Assembly (NCBI RefSeq): GCF_020404845.1
Contig: NZ_JAIOJZ010000010.1
Coordinates: forward strand, 62,001 to 126,000
Length of the DNA: 64,000 nt
Origin: Streptomyces hyderabadensis
Lineage (GTDB): Bacteria > Actinomycetota > Actinomycetes > Streptomycetales > Streptomycetaceae
Direction: 5' to 3'
Part shown: one piece after another, positions 10,611 through 19,191 of the stretch
Position numbering within the stretch: the first letter of the stretch is position 1
How the letters are laid out: each line of letters begins with the position of its first letter
Program-made: the position numbers and the translations under genes
Notes under the pieces: generated by a model
Database searches by the model: none
The model's input: only the letters and a program-made list of their open reading frames with translations
What the model was told of the DNA's origin: nothing

Positions 10611-11483
10611 GTGACCGGCATCTCGGGAGATATCGCACGCGTCGGCGTGGTGGGCTGCGGTCAGATGGGAGCGGGCATCGCCGAGGTGTGCGCCCGCTCG
10701 GGTCTGGAGGTGATGGTCGCCGAGACCACCGGCGAGGCTCTGGAGATCGGCCGCACCCGGCTGTACAACTCGCTGTCCAAGGCGGCCGAGCGCGGCAAGA
10801 TCACCGAGGAGGAGCGGGACGCGACGCAGGCGCGCCTCAGCTTCACCACCGACCTCGGCGAGTTCGCCGACCGTGATCTGGTGATCGAGGCGGTCGTCGA
10901 GAACGAGCAGGTCAAGACCGAGATCTTCCAGGTGCTCGACCAGGTCGTGACCCGGCCGGACGCCATCCTGGCCTCCAACACCTCCTCGATCCCGCTGGTG
11001 AAGCTGGCGGTCGCCACCTCGCGGCCCGACCACGTCATCGGCATCCACTTCTTCAACCCGGCCCCGGTGCAGCAGCTGGTCGAGCTGATCCCGGCGCTCA
11101 CCACCTCCGAGGGCACGCTCAGCCGGGCCCAGCTGTTCACCGAGAAGGTGCTGGGCAAGCACGCGATCCGGGCCCAGGACCGCTCCGGCTTCGTGGTCAA
11201 CGCGCTGCTGATCCCCTACCTGCTCTCCGCGATCCGGATGTTCGAGTCGGGCATCGCCAGCCGCGAGGACATCGACAACGGCATGGAGATGGGCTGCGCC
11301 CACCCGATGGGCCCGCTGAAGCTGGCCGACCTGATCGGCCTGGACACGGTCGCCTCGGTGGCGTACTCGATGTACGAGGAGTACAAGGAGCCGCTGTACG
11401 CCGCTCCCCCGCTGCTCCAGCGCATGGTCGACGCGGGCCGCCTGGGCCGCAAGAGCGGCTCGGGCTTCTACGCCTACGGCTGA
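10611..11483 (+). CDS. 3-hydroxybutyryl-CoA dehydrogenase
   Basis: 290 residues, usual length of the 3HCDH family. The N-terminal NAD-binding motif is GVVGCGQMGAGIAEVCA, followed by LVIEAVVENEQVK, the SNTSSIPL catalytic-loop serine region, the active-site histidine in GIHFFNPAPV, and the C-terminal domain GMEMGCAHPMGPLKLADLIGLD. Oxidises or reduces 3-hydroxyacyl-CoA in butyryl-CoA/PHB or fatty-acid metabolism. GTG 10611 (MTGISGD) chosen for the AAGGGA site just upstream; earlier codons have no family similarity. Followed by a strong terminator. Confidence 0.95.
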   Translation: MTGISGDIARVGVVGCGQMGAGIAEVCARSGLEVMVAETTGEALEIGRTRLYNSLSKAAERGKITEEERDATQARLSFTTDLGEFADRDLVIEAVVENEQVKTEIFQVLDQVVTRPDAILASNTSSIPLVKLAVATSRPDHVIGIHFFNPAPVQQLVELIPALTTSEGTLSRAQLFTEKVLGKHAIRAQDRSGFVVNALLIPYLLSAIRMFESGIASREDIDNGMEMGCAHPMGPLKLADLIGLDTVASVAYSMYEEYKEPLYAAPPLLQRMVDAGRLGRKSGSGFYAYG

Positions 11484-11498
11484 TCCCGCCGCTTCCGT

Positions 11499-11528
11499 GG
11501 GCCCGACCCGGGGTTTCGGGTCGGGCCC
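11499..11528 (+). terminator. Perfect 12-bp hairpin after the dehydrogenase gene
   Basis: GGGCCCGACCCG (11499-11510), 6-nt loop GGGTTT, then exact complement to 11528, beginning 15 nt after the stop codon. No T-tract follows, as usual in Streptomyces. It insulates the housekeeping dehydrogenase from the accessory cassette downstream. Confidence 0.8.
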
Positions 11529-11667
11529 GCTGTCGTCCGGGCCGGACCCGCGTCCGGGCGGAGCCGTCCGGTCCGGATTCGCGGATGTCCTGAAGTCGAT
11601 CGTGCACGGCTCGCCGGTCGGTCACAATGTCCCCGCTCAGGCAGGTGAGAGATCGCAAGGGGGACGT

Positions 11668-12108
11668 GTGGCCGAGGCCGAGCAGACGCCGGAGAGCGTG
11701 GCTACGGAGCCGGGTGGTGAGATCGCACGACTGCCCCGGGTCCTCAGGGAGGAGATGGAGCGCGAGCGGCGGCGCTGGCGCATCGCGACCCTGAACTACG
11801 GGGTGACCTACTACCTCAGCCGCATTCTGCTGATCGCCGCCACGGCGGTGGTGGCGGCCGACCAGAACCTGAACGGCGGGCACGGGAGCTGGCTGACGGA
11901 GTGGGTGCCGGCACTCGCCCTCGGCGTCGCCGTCCTGACCGCGTTCGACACCTGGCTGAAGCCCCAGCAGAAGTGGCGGGGTTTCATGGAGTCACGGGAC
12001 GCGCTCGCGGACCTGCTGATCCAGGCGGAGGACGGCATGTCCACCGAACAGGTGCGTACCAAGTTCCTCAAGCTGCGCCAGCAGCACCGGGAACGCAACA
12101 TCTTCTGA
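11668..12108 (+). CDS. SLATT/DUF4231-like two-transmembrane protein (putative effector)
   Basis: 146 residues. An amphipathic charged helix (LPRVLREEMERERRRWRIATLNYG) precedes TM1 (~48-64, YLSRILLIAATAVVAA), a short loop, TM2 (~76-93) and a cytosolic tail with helical FMESRDALADLLIQAE and KFLKLRQQHRERNIF. This arrangement is that of SLATT domains, two-TM proteins predicted to form pores as effectors of nucleotide-activated conflict systems. GTG 11668 was chosen: AAGGGGG lies just upstream, and the open frame before it has coding-unlike sequence. It is the first gene of the accessory cassette and converges with the Nudix-like gene, leaving 31 bp. Confidence 0.65.
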   Translation: MAEAEQTPESVATEPGGEIARLPRVLREEMERERRRWRIATLNYGVTYYLSRILLIAATAVVAADQNLNGGHGSWLTEWVPALALGVAVLTAFDTWLKPQQKWRGFMESRDALADLLIQAEDGMSTEQVRTKFLKLRQQHRERNIF

Positions 12109-12139
12109 ATCCGGGTGAGCGGCCCACGGAGGCGGCGGT

Positions 12140-13168
12140 CTACCGGACGGCTGCCGCTTCCCGGAGCCGCTTCATCGCGCGGCGCTCCGCGGCTTCGACG
12201 TCCAGACGCCCGGAAGGATTCCCGTCCCGGGCGAGCACCGCACCCCGCACCAGCGCCAGGTAGAAGAGCGCGGGAGCGCAAGGGGTCCAGTTCCTGCCGG
12301 GAGTGAGCAGGAAGTCGAGCACGCTGTCCGGGTCCGCGGACACGAAGGCGAACTTGTCGTGCTCCCACTTGTCCTCGACGCCCTTGCTGCGTCGGGTGAC
12401 GAGGTCGTCCGCGCTCAGGTCGGTGAGCACCGCACGGTAGAAGGCCGCCCACTGGTGGTTGTGGACGTCCAGGCCGAAGCCGAGCAGTTCCAGCTCCACC
12501 GGGTCGTCGTCCTGGACGGCGAGTTCCTCGCGCAGCGCACGGCGGGCCACGGAATGCAGCCGCATCGGCGAGCCGTCCTTGGGGCTGTCGTGGTTCGCCG
12601 CCATCCCCTCGTTCACCGACGAGTTCCAGCGTTCCTTGTTGTGGCCCTCCACGACCGCGCTCCGGCGGGCGAAGACCATCTTCCCGTCGACACCCGTCTC
12701 GACCGCCACGTTGACGCCGAAGCTGCACGAGAGGAAGGCGGGCGCCTTGACCGGGTCCGCGTTCTCGAGGTACTGCGACCGCAGGGTGGCGTCCGAGCCC
12801 TCACGCAGCGGCGTGTCGAGGTTGATGGAGGTGGCGAGGAAGTCGTAGTAGTCCGCGTCGCACAGACTGAGCTGGATCAGCGGTTCCTCGGTCTCGTTGG
12901 TCCGCGAGACGATGATGCTCTCCACGGCGAACCGGGGGTTGTTCCACGCGAAATGCTGGCCGGCCGCCTTCCTGCGCTGCTGTTCGGCTTCGATCTCCCC
13001 GCGCCACCGCTGGACCTCGGCCGGCAGCTGAACCCTCCGCCGTTCCGGTTCGTAGATGATCCGCACGTTCTCCTCGCGGATGGGACGGGTCCCGTCACCC
13101 TCGAAGACGTGACAGCCCGTGACCAGGTTGCCGATGATGAATTTGTCGCGGTCTCCGCGTTCCTCCAC
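12140..13168 (-). CDS. Divergent Nudix-like protein of the conflict cassette
   Basis: 342 residues. The C-terminal half looks like a degenerate Nudix domain: VFARRSAVVEGHNKERWNSSVNEG, then GSPMRLHSVARRALREELAV, where the paired glutamates of the Nudix box (EExGU) are kept but the RE dipeptide is RA and the glycine is Ala. Next comes LELLGFGLDVHNHQWAAFYRAVL. The N-terminal ~130 residues (DKFIIGNLVTGCHVFEG, AWNNPRFAVESIIVSRT) are unfamiliar. A Nudix fold linked to SMODS/SLATT systems is known in the literature and would fit. GTG 13168 has AAGGAGG 5 nt upstream. Divergent from the caspase gene. Confidence 0.5.
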   Translation of the reverse strand: MEERGDRDKFIIGNLVTGCHVFEGDGTRPIREENVRIIYEPERRRVQLPAEVQRWRGEIEAEQQRRKAAGQHFAWNNPRFAVESIIVSRTNETEEPLIQLSLCDADYYDFLATSINLDTPLREGSDATLRSQYLENADPVKAPAFLSCSFGVNVAVETGVDGKMVFARRSAVVEGHNKERWNSSVNEGMAANHDSPKDGSPMRLHSVARRALREELAVQDDDPVELELLGFGLDVHNHQWAAFYRAVLTDLSADDLVTRRSKGVEDKWEHDKFAFVSADPDSVLDFLLTPGRNWTPCAPALFYLALVRGAVLARDGNPSGRLDVEAAERRAMKRLREAAAVR

Positions 13169-13188
13169 GTGAACCTCCTTGTGGTGTA

Positions 13189-13206
13189 CCGGTAGGTTAT
13201 TACCGG
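13189..13206. promoter_or_regulatory. Inverted repeat in the divergent caspase/Nudix-like promoter region
   Basis: CCGGTA (13189-13194) and TACCGG (13201-13206) around an AT-rich centre GGTTAT, just upstream of the Nudix-like gene and 92 bp before the caspase gene. The 129-bp divergent spacer is the most AT-rich part of the cassette. Plausible operator or promoter region; the binding protein is unknown. Confidence 0.35.
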
Positions 13207-13297
13207 CTGCACGCCGCTGACTAACCATCAAATACGTTCGGTTGTCGGCGGGTTGGGCTCTTGAAGATCTTGGTTGGGCTTTGGGGGGAGAGCTCCG

Positions 13298-16200
13298 GTG
13301 GAAGCCATCGAGCACGACGGACTGGTGGCCACGGTCGTCGTGGACAGATACCGGGACGACACTCGTCGTGGCAGGGACCGCGAGTATCTGCGGGGGGCGG
13401 CCGCGAAGTTCGTCGAGCAGACACGGCGGCTGGGCTTCGTGACCGAGCCCATCGGCGTGACCAGCGGCACGGACGACACGAGTCCGGTGGCGGCGGGCCG
13501 GAAACAGATCCGGGACCTGATCGCGAACCTGCGGAAGGTACAGGCCAGCCGGAAGATCCTCTACTGGACGGGGCACGGGCACCAGGAGGGCGACACCTTC
13601 TACCTCGCGTGCGAGGACAGCTATGTGAACGGACGCCTGGACCCTTCGCGGGCCGTCTCGGCTCAGGAGCTCGCGTCGTGGCTGGGCAACGACCTCACCG
13701 ACACCTGGGTCGTGCTGGACGCCTGCTTCTCCGGAGCCGCTCTGGAGGCGGTCGAGGACCAGGTGAAGCGCGCGAGGAATCAGGAGGTGGGGGACGATCC
13801 GACGGGCGGCTTCGTCGTCGTCGCCACGGCCGGCTCCGAGGAACGAGCCACGGAGACGCGCTGGGTTGACTGCCTGGAAGAGGTGCTGCACACCCCGGAC
13901 CTCGAGTACAGCCAGCACCGGCTCTTCGCGCGCGAGCAGCCGGATCTGCCGCTGCACTACCTGCACTGGGCGGTGGCGGCCAGGATGCGGGACGGACAGA
14001 CGCCCAGGATCGCCGTCGTCCGCCCGCTGCGACCGCTCTTCCTGGTCAACCCGTACTGCTCGGACCGGGTCAGGCCCGCGACGCGGCCGGAGGACGACGA
14101 GTCCTGGATCGGTGAGGAGTTCCGGAGCGAGTCCATCCCCCTCTTCGCCGGCGGCGGTGACACCTGGCGGCTGCGGGACTTCTCCCCTCGCAACACCGCC
14201 CTGGGTCCCTTGGTGACCTGGATGAACGTCCGCAGCACCGGGATGTACGTGGTGACCGGGGCGTCCGGTGCGGGCAAGTCGACGCTCCTGCACTTCGTCG
14301 CGCACCTGACGACGAAGAAGTTCGCCGCGGCTCTGGAGCGGCTGCCTCCGGTCCAGCCCGAACTCCATTCGGTGCATGCGGTGCTGCACTGCCGGGGGCG
14401 GACCCTGGCCTCCCTGTGCCAGGAGCTGGCCGCCAAACTCGCGTATCTGGGCCTGGACCGGCACACGGCACGCGGCACGGTGCCGGCGTTCGTCGAGGCG
14501 GTCTCCGCACTCGCCGACCGCAAGGGCACGCTCACGCTGCTCTTCGACGGTCTCGACGAGTCCGCCGTCGGTCATGCCTTCCGCGTGGCCAGGGAACTGC
14601 TCACCCCGCTGGCCTCGCTCCCCAGGGTCAAGGTGGTGGTGGCCACGCGAGCGAACGCCAGGCGGGCGCTGCCGGGAGAGGCCGCTCCGGAGTCGCTGGT
14701 CGACGTCCTGGCCGGGGACCGGGTGCTGGAACTGGACCGTCTGGTCGAGACGGAGCACGATCTCGCCCGGCACGTCGAGAACCTGCTGCGGGGAAGGCAT
14801 CTGTCGCCGACGACGTCCGAGGAGCGGGTGACGCGGGAGGCCGTCGCCCGGCACATCGCCGCCCACAGCAGCGGGCTCTTCCTGGTGGCCACCCTGTGGG
14901 CGCGGCGGCTGGCCGAGCTGGACGCCCTGCCCGACCCGGACCGGCTCGAGGCGGAGCTTCGGCAGGGAGCCACGGTGCTCGACTCCCTGCTGGCGCAAGA
15001 GCTGCGGCAACTCGACCCGGAGGACCCCCGCCGGATCCGGGACCTCCTGAGGCCGCTGGCCCTGGCCCAGGGGAACGGGCTTCCCCTGGGGCGGCTCTGG
15101 GTGGCCATGGCGAACGCGACGCGCGAGGCGGAACGGGAGTACGACGAGGCGGATCTGGAACTCGTCGTCGGGCGTGCGCGCGGGGCCGTGCTGGCCAGGG
15201 ACGGCGAGTTCGGCGAACCGGTGTACCGGTTCCACCACCCCAGCTTCGGCGGCCACCTGCTGGCCGGTCTCGATGAACGGCGTCTGCACGCCCTGGCCGA
15301 CCGGGCGCTGCGGCCTGCGTCCGACGAGGACTGGGATGCGGTCGCTCCGTACACGGCGCACTATCTGGCCGCTCACGCGGCCCTGGCCGGCGATCAGGTG
15401 CTGGAGGAACTGATCGCGGACTACCGCTTCCTGGTGTACGCGTCGCCCGAGGTGCTGGAGCCGCTGATCGCCACCCGGCTGGCGAACAGCCCGCAGGCGT
15501 CGCTGTATCTGACGGTCGCCGATCAGTTCCGGGCCCGTCCGGAGGTGAGCCGGGAACGGCTGATCGCCGGCCGGTGGGCGGTGCTCAAGGCCACCGCCCT
15601 GGTGATGTTCTCCGCCGAGGAGCGGGCGGACATCCCCCGCGCACCGGGGGTCTTCTGGGACGACCTGTGGACCAGTGCGGAACGTCTCCCGTTGCAGCGG
15701 ATCTGGCCTGCGCCCTCCGGAGGCGCGTGCGCGGTCCACTGGGAACGGGACGGGGAGGGGCTCATCCACGCGGCGGGCAGAGGAGAGATCCGGTCGTGGA
15801 CGTGGGCCGGCCGGGAGGCGCGCCTCCGCGAGACGGGGCCGCTGTTCCCGGGTGACCCCGTCCACCTGGCCGGTGTCGTCGCCACCGGCGCGGGGGAACA
15901 GCGGGTGGTGGCCGCACACGACGGCCGTGCGGTGCGCGTGTGGTGGGGTGGGGACCGCCGTCCCTCGGAGGAGTTGTTCTGGGGCGGCCGCGTCGAGTCC
16001 TTGGACCTGGCCCGGTGGGAGGGGCGGCACTGGCTGGCCGCGACGGGGCACGGGCAGCTGTGGCTGTGGCACTGGACCGGGGACGGACGGCCCGCGCGAC
16101 GGGACATGAGTCTGCGGCGGATCTCCGACGCGGAGAGTGCCGCGTTGCTGCCGCTGCAGGACGACCTCTTCGCGGTGATCGCGGGCGCGGAGGGGATCCG

Positions 16201-17761
16201 GTTGCGCAGGCTCACCGGCAGGGAGTCGAGGGAGACGACGCCGAGGTACTTGTGGCGGGGCACTCCTGCGGTGCACACCGTGACCGGTCTTGTCCCGGAC
16301 GAGGACAACGGGGCGGTGATCGCCGCGCTGGACGGGGAGAAACTGCGGGTCTGGCAGGTTCCCGACCTCTACCTCGACCAGTGCCGGCTGCTCTTCGACC
16401 GGGAGAGCAAGGCCCAGGCACCGGCGCTGGCCCTGGGGCGTACCGGATCGGGTCTGCTGGTCGCCGTGCAGGAGGACGGGCACATCCGGATCTGGACCGG
16501 TGACGGGGTCGAGCAGGTACCGCTGCCCTGCGACCACGAACACAAGGCGCTGGCGTTCGACCCGTCGGGTTCCGGACGTCTGGCCGTGGCGGACGAGACC
16601 CGGGTCCGGGTCTGGGATCCGCACGGGCCGGGCCGGGGCGGCGGGCGGAGACCGGCGCCGGCGTCGTCGGGCAGGCAGGGCAACCCGCGCGTGGAGGTGG
16701 CGCAGGGACCGGACGGCAGCTTCCTGGTCGTCAGGGCGCAAGGGCGTTCCGTTCTCCTGAGCCGGCACACCTCTGACGGCAGGGTCGTCCACGGACCGGT
16801 ACTGGAGCACCCTGGTTCCCGGGTGACCGAGCTGACCGCGGTGAGCGCCCTGTGGACGGACGCCGGGGCGCTGGTGGTCGCCGTCGGCCGTCGCCAGGCG
16901 GTGGCCTGGAGCTGCGACCGGGACCTGGTGGCGGTCCGCCGCGACGAGCTCCCGCTGGAGGGGACCGACGACGACCAGGTGCATTCGGTCGCGCTGCACA
17001 CGGGGGACGACGGACGCGTCCGGCTGTACTGGCCCCGGGACCAGGGGGTGCGGTGCTGGGAGCGGCCTGCCGGCCCGGGCGGGGAGTGGCGCGACGACGG
17101 CAGGGCCGTCGTGTATATGACCGGGGCCGGCACCGTCGACCGGCTGGCCGTGGTGAACGGTCCGGGCGGCGTGGCCCGGCTCGCCGTATGGGGCGGCCCC
17201 CTCGTGCGTCTCTGGGACCTGTCGGACCTCAGCGCCGAGCCCCTCAAGTTCGACGAGCCCGGCAACGAACCGATCCCCGCGGGCGGCGGGGTCGCCGGCT
17301 TCGTGCGCCAGGGCAGCACCGAGGTGCCGCTGATCGCCTACCCGGGGCCCGGGCGGGTGCGTGTCGTCCGGTGGCTCGGCAGTTACGCCCACCCCAGGCC
17401 GTTCCGTCCGCCCGGCGGCATGGTGATCGACCGGCTGGCCCTGGTCGGACCGCCGGACCGCCTGGTCCTGGTGGGCTGGCGCAACGACTCGGGACGGATC
17501 GTCCTCCGCGACCTGACCGGCGACCGGGACCTGCCTGCCCTGGAGCCCCGCGGCTATCACGTGGCGGACGTCGGCGCGGTCCAGGACGACGCGGGCCTCA
17601 CGCTCGTGATCCAGGGCACGCATCAGTCGGGGCTGCGCTGTGACCAGGTCCTGCTCCGGCAGGACCGCATCGACCGGTGGTGGGAGGAACCACGGGCGTT
17701 CCCCGGGCAGCGGACGGCCTCCCCCGAAGCATCAACGAGGAAGACACGTCATGAAGCATGA
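13298..17761 (+). CDS. Caspase-NACHT-beta-propeller protein (putative immune sensor/protease)
   Basis: 1487 residues, three modules. Residues ~1-250: caspase-like C14 peptidase with catalytic His in YWTGHGHQEGD (H93) and Cys in VVLDACFSGAA (C143), both intact. Residues ~310-620: STAND/NACHT NTPase with Walker A GASGAGKST (321-329) and Walker B LTLLFDGLDES (D417/D420 region), followed by a helical winged part. Residues ~800-1450: repeated W-rich beta strands (AVHWERDGEGLIHAAG, IRIWTGDG, RVRVWDPHGPG, VRLWDLSDLS) forming WD40-like propeller blades. By family logic the propeller senses, the NTPase oligomerises and the caspase cleaves. GTG 13298 (MEAIEHDG) is preceded by GGGGGAG; an in-frame TTG lies 24 nt earlier. 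Overlaps the lipase gene by 11 bp. Confidence 0.88.
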   Translation: MEAIEHDGLVATVVVDRYRDDTRRGRDREYLRGAAAKFVEQTRRLGFVTEPIGVTSGTDDTSPVAAGRKQIRDLIANLRKVQASRKILYWTGHGHQEGDTFYLACEDSYVNGRLDPSRAVSAQELASWLGNDLTDTWVVLDACFSGAALEAVEDQVKRARNQEVGDDPTGGFVVVATAGSEERATETRWVDCLEEVLHTPDLEYSQHRLFAREQPDLPLHYLHWAVAARMRDGQTPRIAVVRPLRPLFLVNPYCSDRVRPATRPEDDESWIGEEFRSESIPLFAGGGDTWRLRDFSPRNTALGPLVTWMNVRSTGMYVVTGASGAGKSTLLHFVAHLTTKKFAAALERLPPVQPELHSVHAVLHCRGRTLASLCQELAAKLAYLGLDRHTARGTVPAFVEAVSALADRKGTLTLLFDGLDESAVGHAFRVARELLTPLASLPRVKVVVATRANARRALPGEAAPESLVDVLAGDRVLELDRLVETEHDLARHVENLLRGRHLSPTTSEERVTREAVARHIAAHSSGLFLVATLWARRLAELDALPDPDRLEAELRQGATVLDSLLAQELRQLDPEDPRRIRDLLRPLALAQGNGLPLGRLWVAMANATREAEREYDEADLELVVGRARGAVLARDGEFGEPVYRFHHPSFGGHLLAGLDERRLHALADRALRPASDEDWDAVAPYTAHYLAAHAALAGDQVLEELIADYRFLVYASPEVLEPLIATRLANSPQASLYLTVADQFRARPEVSRERLIAGRWAVLKATALVMFSAEERADIPRAPGVFWDDLWTSAERLPLQRIWPAPSGGACAVHWERDGEGLIHAAGRGEIRSWTWAGREARLRETGPLFPGDPVHLAGVVATGAGEQRVVAAHDGRAVRVWWGGDRRPSEELFWGGRVESLDLARWEGRHWLAATGHGQLWLWHWTGDGRPARRDMSLRRISDAESAALLPLQDDLFAVIAGAEGIRLRRLTGRESRETTPRYLWRGTPAVHTVTGLVPDEDNGAVIAALDGEKLRVWQVPDLYLDQCRLLFDRESKAQAPALALGRTGSGLLVAVQEDGHIRIWTGDGVEQVPLPCDHEHKALAFDPSGSGRLAVADETRVRVWDPHGPGRGGGRRPAPASSGRQGNPRVEVAQGPDGSFLVVRAQGRSVLLSRHTSDGRVVHGPVLEHPGSRVTELTAVSALWTDAGALVVAVGRRQAVAWSCDRDLVAVRRDELPLEGTDDDQVHSVALHTGDDGRVRLYWPRDQGVRCWERPAGPGGEWRDDGRAVVYMTGAGTVDRLAVVNGPGGVARLAVWGGPLVRLWDLSDLSAEPLKFDEPGNEPIPAGGGVAGFVRQGSTEVPLIAYPGPGRVRVVRWLGSYAHPRPFRPPGGMVIDRLALVGPPDRLVLVGWRNDSGRIVLRDLTGDRDLPALEPRGYHVADVGAVQDDAGLTLVIQGTHQSGLRCDQVLLRQDRIDRWWEEPRAFPGQRTASPEASTRKTRHEA

Positions 17762-19124
17762 TCTCGTCGTGGTGGTTCCGGGCATCATGGGCACCTCGCT
17801 GTCCCGGGACGGGGAAGACGCCTGGAACACCAGCCTCGCGATGCTGCGCGACGCGCTCACCTCCCGGGCGGGGGTCGCCGAGCGGCTGCGTCTCCAGGAC
17901 GGCATCGGCGACGGAGAGCCGGAGCCCCGCTACGCACTCGAGGTCGGGGAGCCCATCAGGACGTTGCGGCAGTTGCCCGGCTGGGGAAGACACGGCGGGC
18001 ACGCGCATCTCGCCAGGCACCTGGGGATCGATCGGGAACGTCTGGTGACCTTTCCCTACGACTGGCGGCTGAGCAACCGCAACTCGGCGGAGAAGCTGAG
18101 GCAGTTCGTGGACGAGCACCTCGACCGGTGGCGAACGACCGCCGATCCGCGCAGGTACCCGGAGGCACGGGACGCCAAGGTGATCCTTCTGTGCCGCTCC
18201 ATGGGAGGCCTGGTCGCCCGGTACTACCTGGAGGTGCTGGGCGGCCGGCGGGAGACCAGGGCGGTCGTCACCCTGGGCACGCCGTACCGCGGCAGCCTGA
18301 AGGCGATGCGCATGCTGACCGGTCACGCGTCCGGCGCCATGAGGCCGTGGCGTTCGCTCATCCGTGAGGTGTGCTCGACCTATCCGTCCATCGGCCAGCT
18401 GCTGCCCACCTACGAAGTGGTGGAGCACTCGGCCTTCGGCCGGATCCCGCTCCAGGCCGTCGCGCCGGTGGAGGGGATCCCGGCCGCGATGCTGGACGAC
18501 GCGGCCCGGTTCGCCTGGCAGATCGAGAGGGCGGTGGAGGAGAACGAGAGGAAGGGCGTGCCGTCGTACGACCTGCTCGTCGTGGGCGGGGACAAGCATC
18601 CCACCACGTACGGAGTGCGCCACGGAGCGGACGAGTCGCTCGAGTATCTCCACCGTGTGTCGGGCAGCCCGTGGGGGGCCGCGGACTGGTGGGGCGACAG
18701 CACGGTGTCGCGGCACTCCGCCCAGCCGCTCATGGACGACGAGAACACCCGGACGCAGTGGTGCTCCTTCCGGCACGCGTCCATGTTCGACGCCGCGCGC
18801 GTCAGGGAGCAGATGCGCAACGTGTGCGACGGACGCCCCCTGCTGCAGGACCTGGCCGACGACTACGAGACGGGCATCGACCTGCCGGACACCGTGATGG
18901 CGGGAGAGGAGTTCGAGGTGGTGGCCGTCCGGGCCGACGCGGCCATGCGGCTGGTGGTCAGGCAGGTGACCGAGGACGGCCGGGTCCTGGCGGAGACGCC
19001 CATGAAACCGTGCGGCGACGGGGAGTTCCGGGTGGCCCTGCGGCTGGAGCCCGGCCTGTGGAGGCTCCAGGTGGCGTCGGGGAGCTGCGACTACGAGTGC
19101 AGCGACACCGTGCTGGCCCTGTAG
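17751..19124 (+). CDS. LCAT/PGAP1-like alpha/beta hydrolase (putative lipase effector)
   Basis: 457 residues. The N-terminal VVVVPGIMGTSL oxyanion region and FPYDWRLSNRN are hallmarks of the lecithin:cholesterol acyltransferase-like lipases. The nucleophile elbow is LLCRSMGGLVARYY (Ser150), with Asp316 in WGDSTVS and His342 in FRHASMF as probable triad partners. Residues ~375-457 form a separate beta-rich domain (EFEVVAVRADAAMRLVVRQV...). No signal peptide, so it would act on lipids from inside the cell. ATG 17751 lies inside the end of the caspase gene with GAGGAAG 8 nt upstream; the 11-bp overlap shows cotranslation with it. Confidence 0.85.
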   Translation: MKHDLVVVVPGIMGTSLSRDGEDAWNTSLAMLRDALTSRAGVAERLRLQDGIGDGEPEPRYALEVGEPIRTLRQLPGWGRHGGHAHLARHLGIDRERLVTFPYDWRLSNRNSAEKLRQFVDEHLDRWRTTADPRRYPEARDAKVILLCRSMGGLVARYYLEVLGGRRETRAVVTLGTPYRGSLKAMRMLTGHASGAMRPWRSLIREVCSTYPSIGQLLPTYEVVEHSAFGRIPLQAVAPVEGIPAAMLDDAARFAWQIERAVEENERKGVPSYDLLVVGGDKHPTTYGVRHGADESLEYLHRVSGSPWGAADWWGDSTVSRHSAQPLMDDENTRTQWCSFRHASMFDAARVREQMRNVCDGRPLLQDLADDYETGIDLPDTVMAGEEFEVVAVRADAAMRLVVRQVTEDGRVLAETPMKPCGDGEFRVALRLEPGLWRLQVASGSCDYECSDTVLAL

Positions 19125-19191
19125 CCGCTCCCGGACGCTGACGCTGACTGACCACCTCGTGGGCCCCTGCCGGCAGTCACCGCGGTCACCG

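Noticed and set aside
12140..17623. 1827-codon uninterrupted minus-strand frame running antisense through the caspase gene
   Set aside because: Only the first 343 codons (12140-13168) have family-like sequence and a ribosome site. The rest is a complement of a high-GC coding region, where stop codons are scarce.
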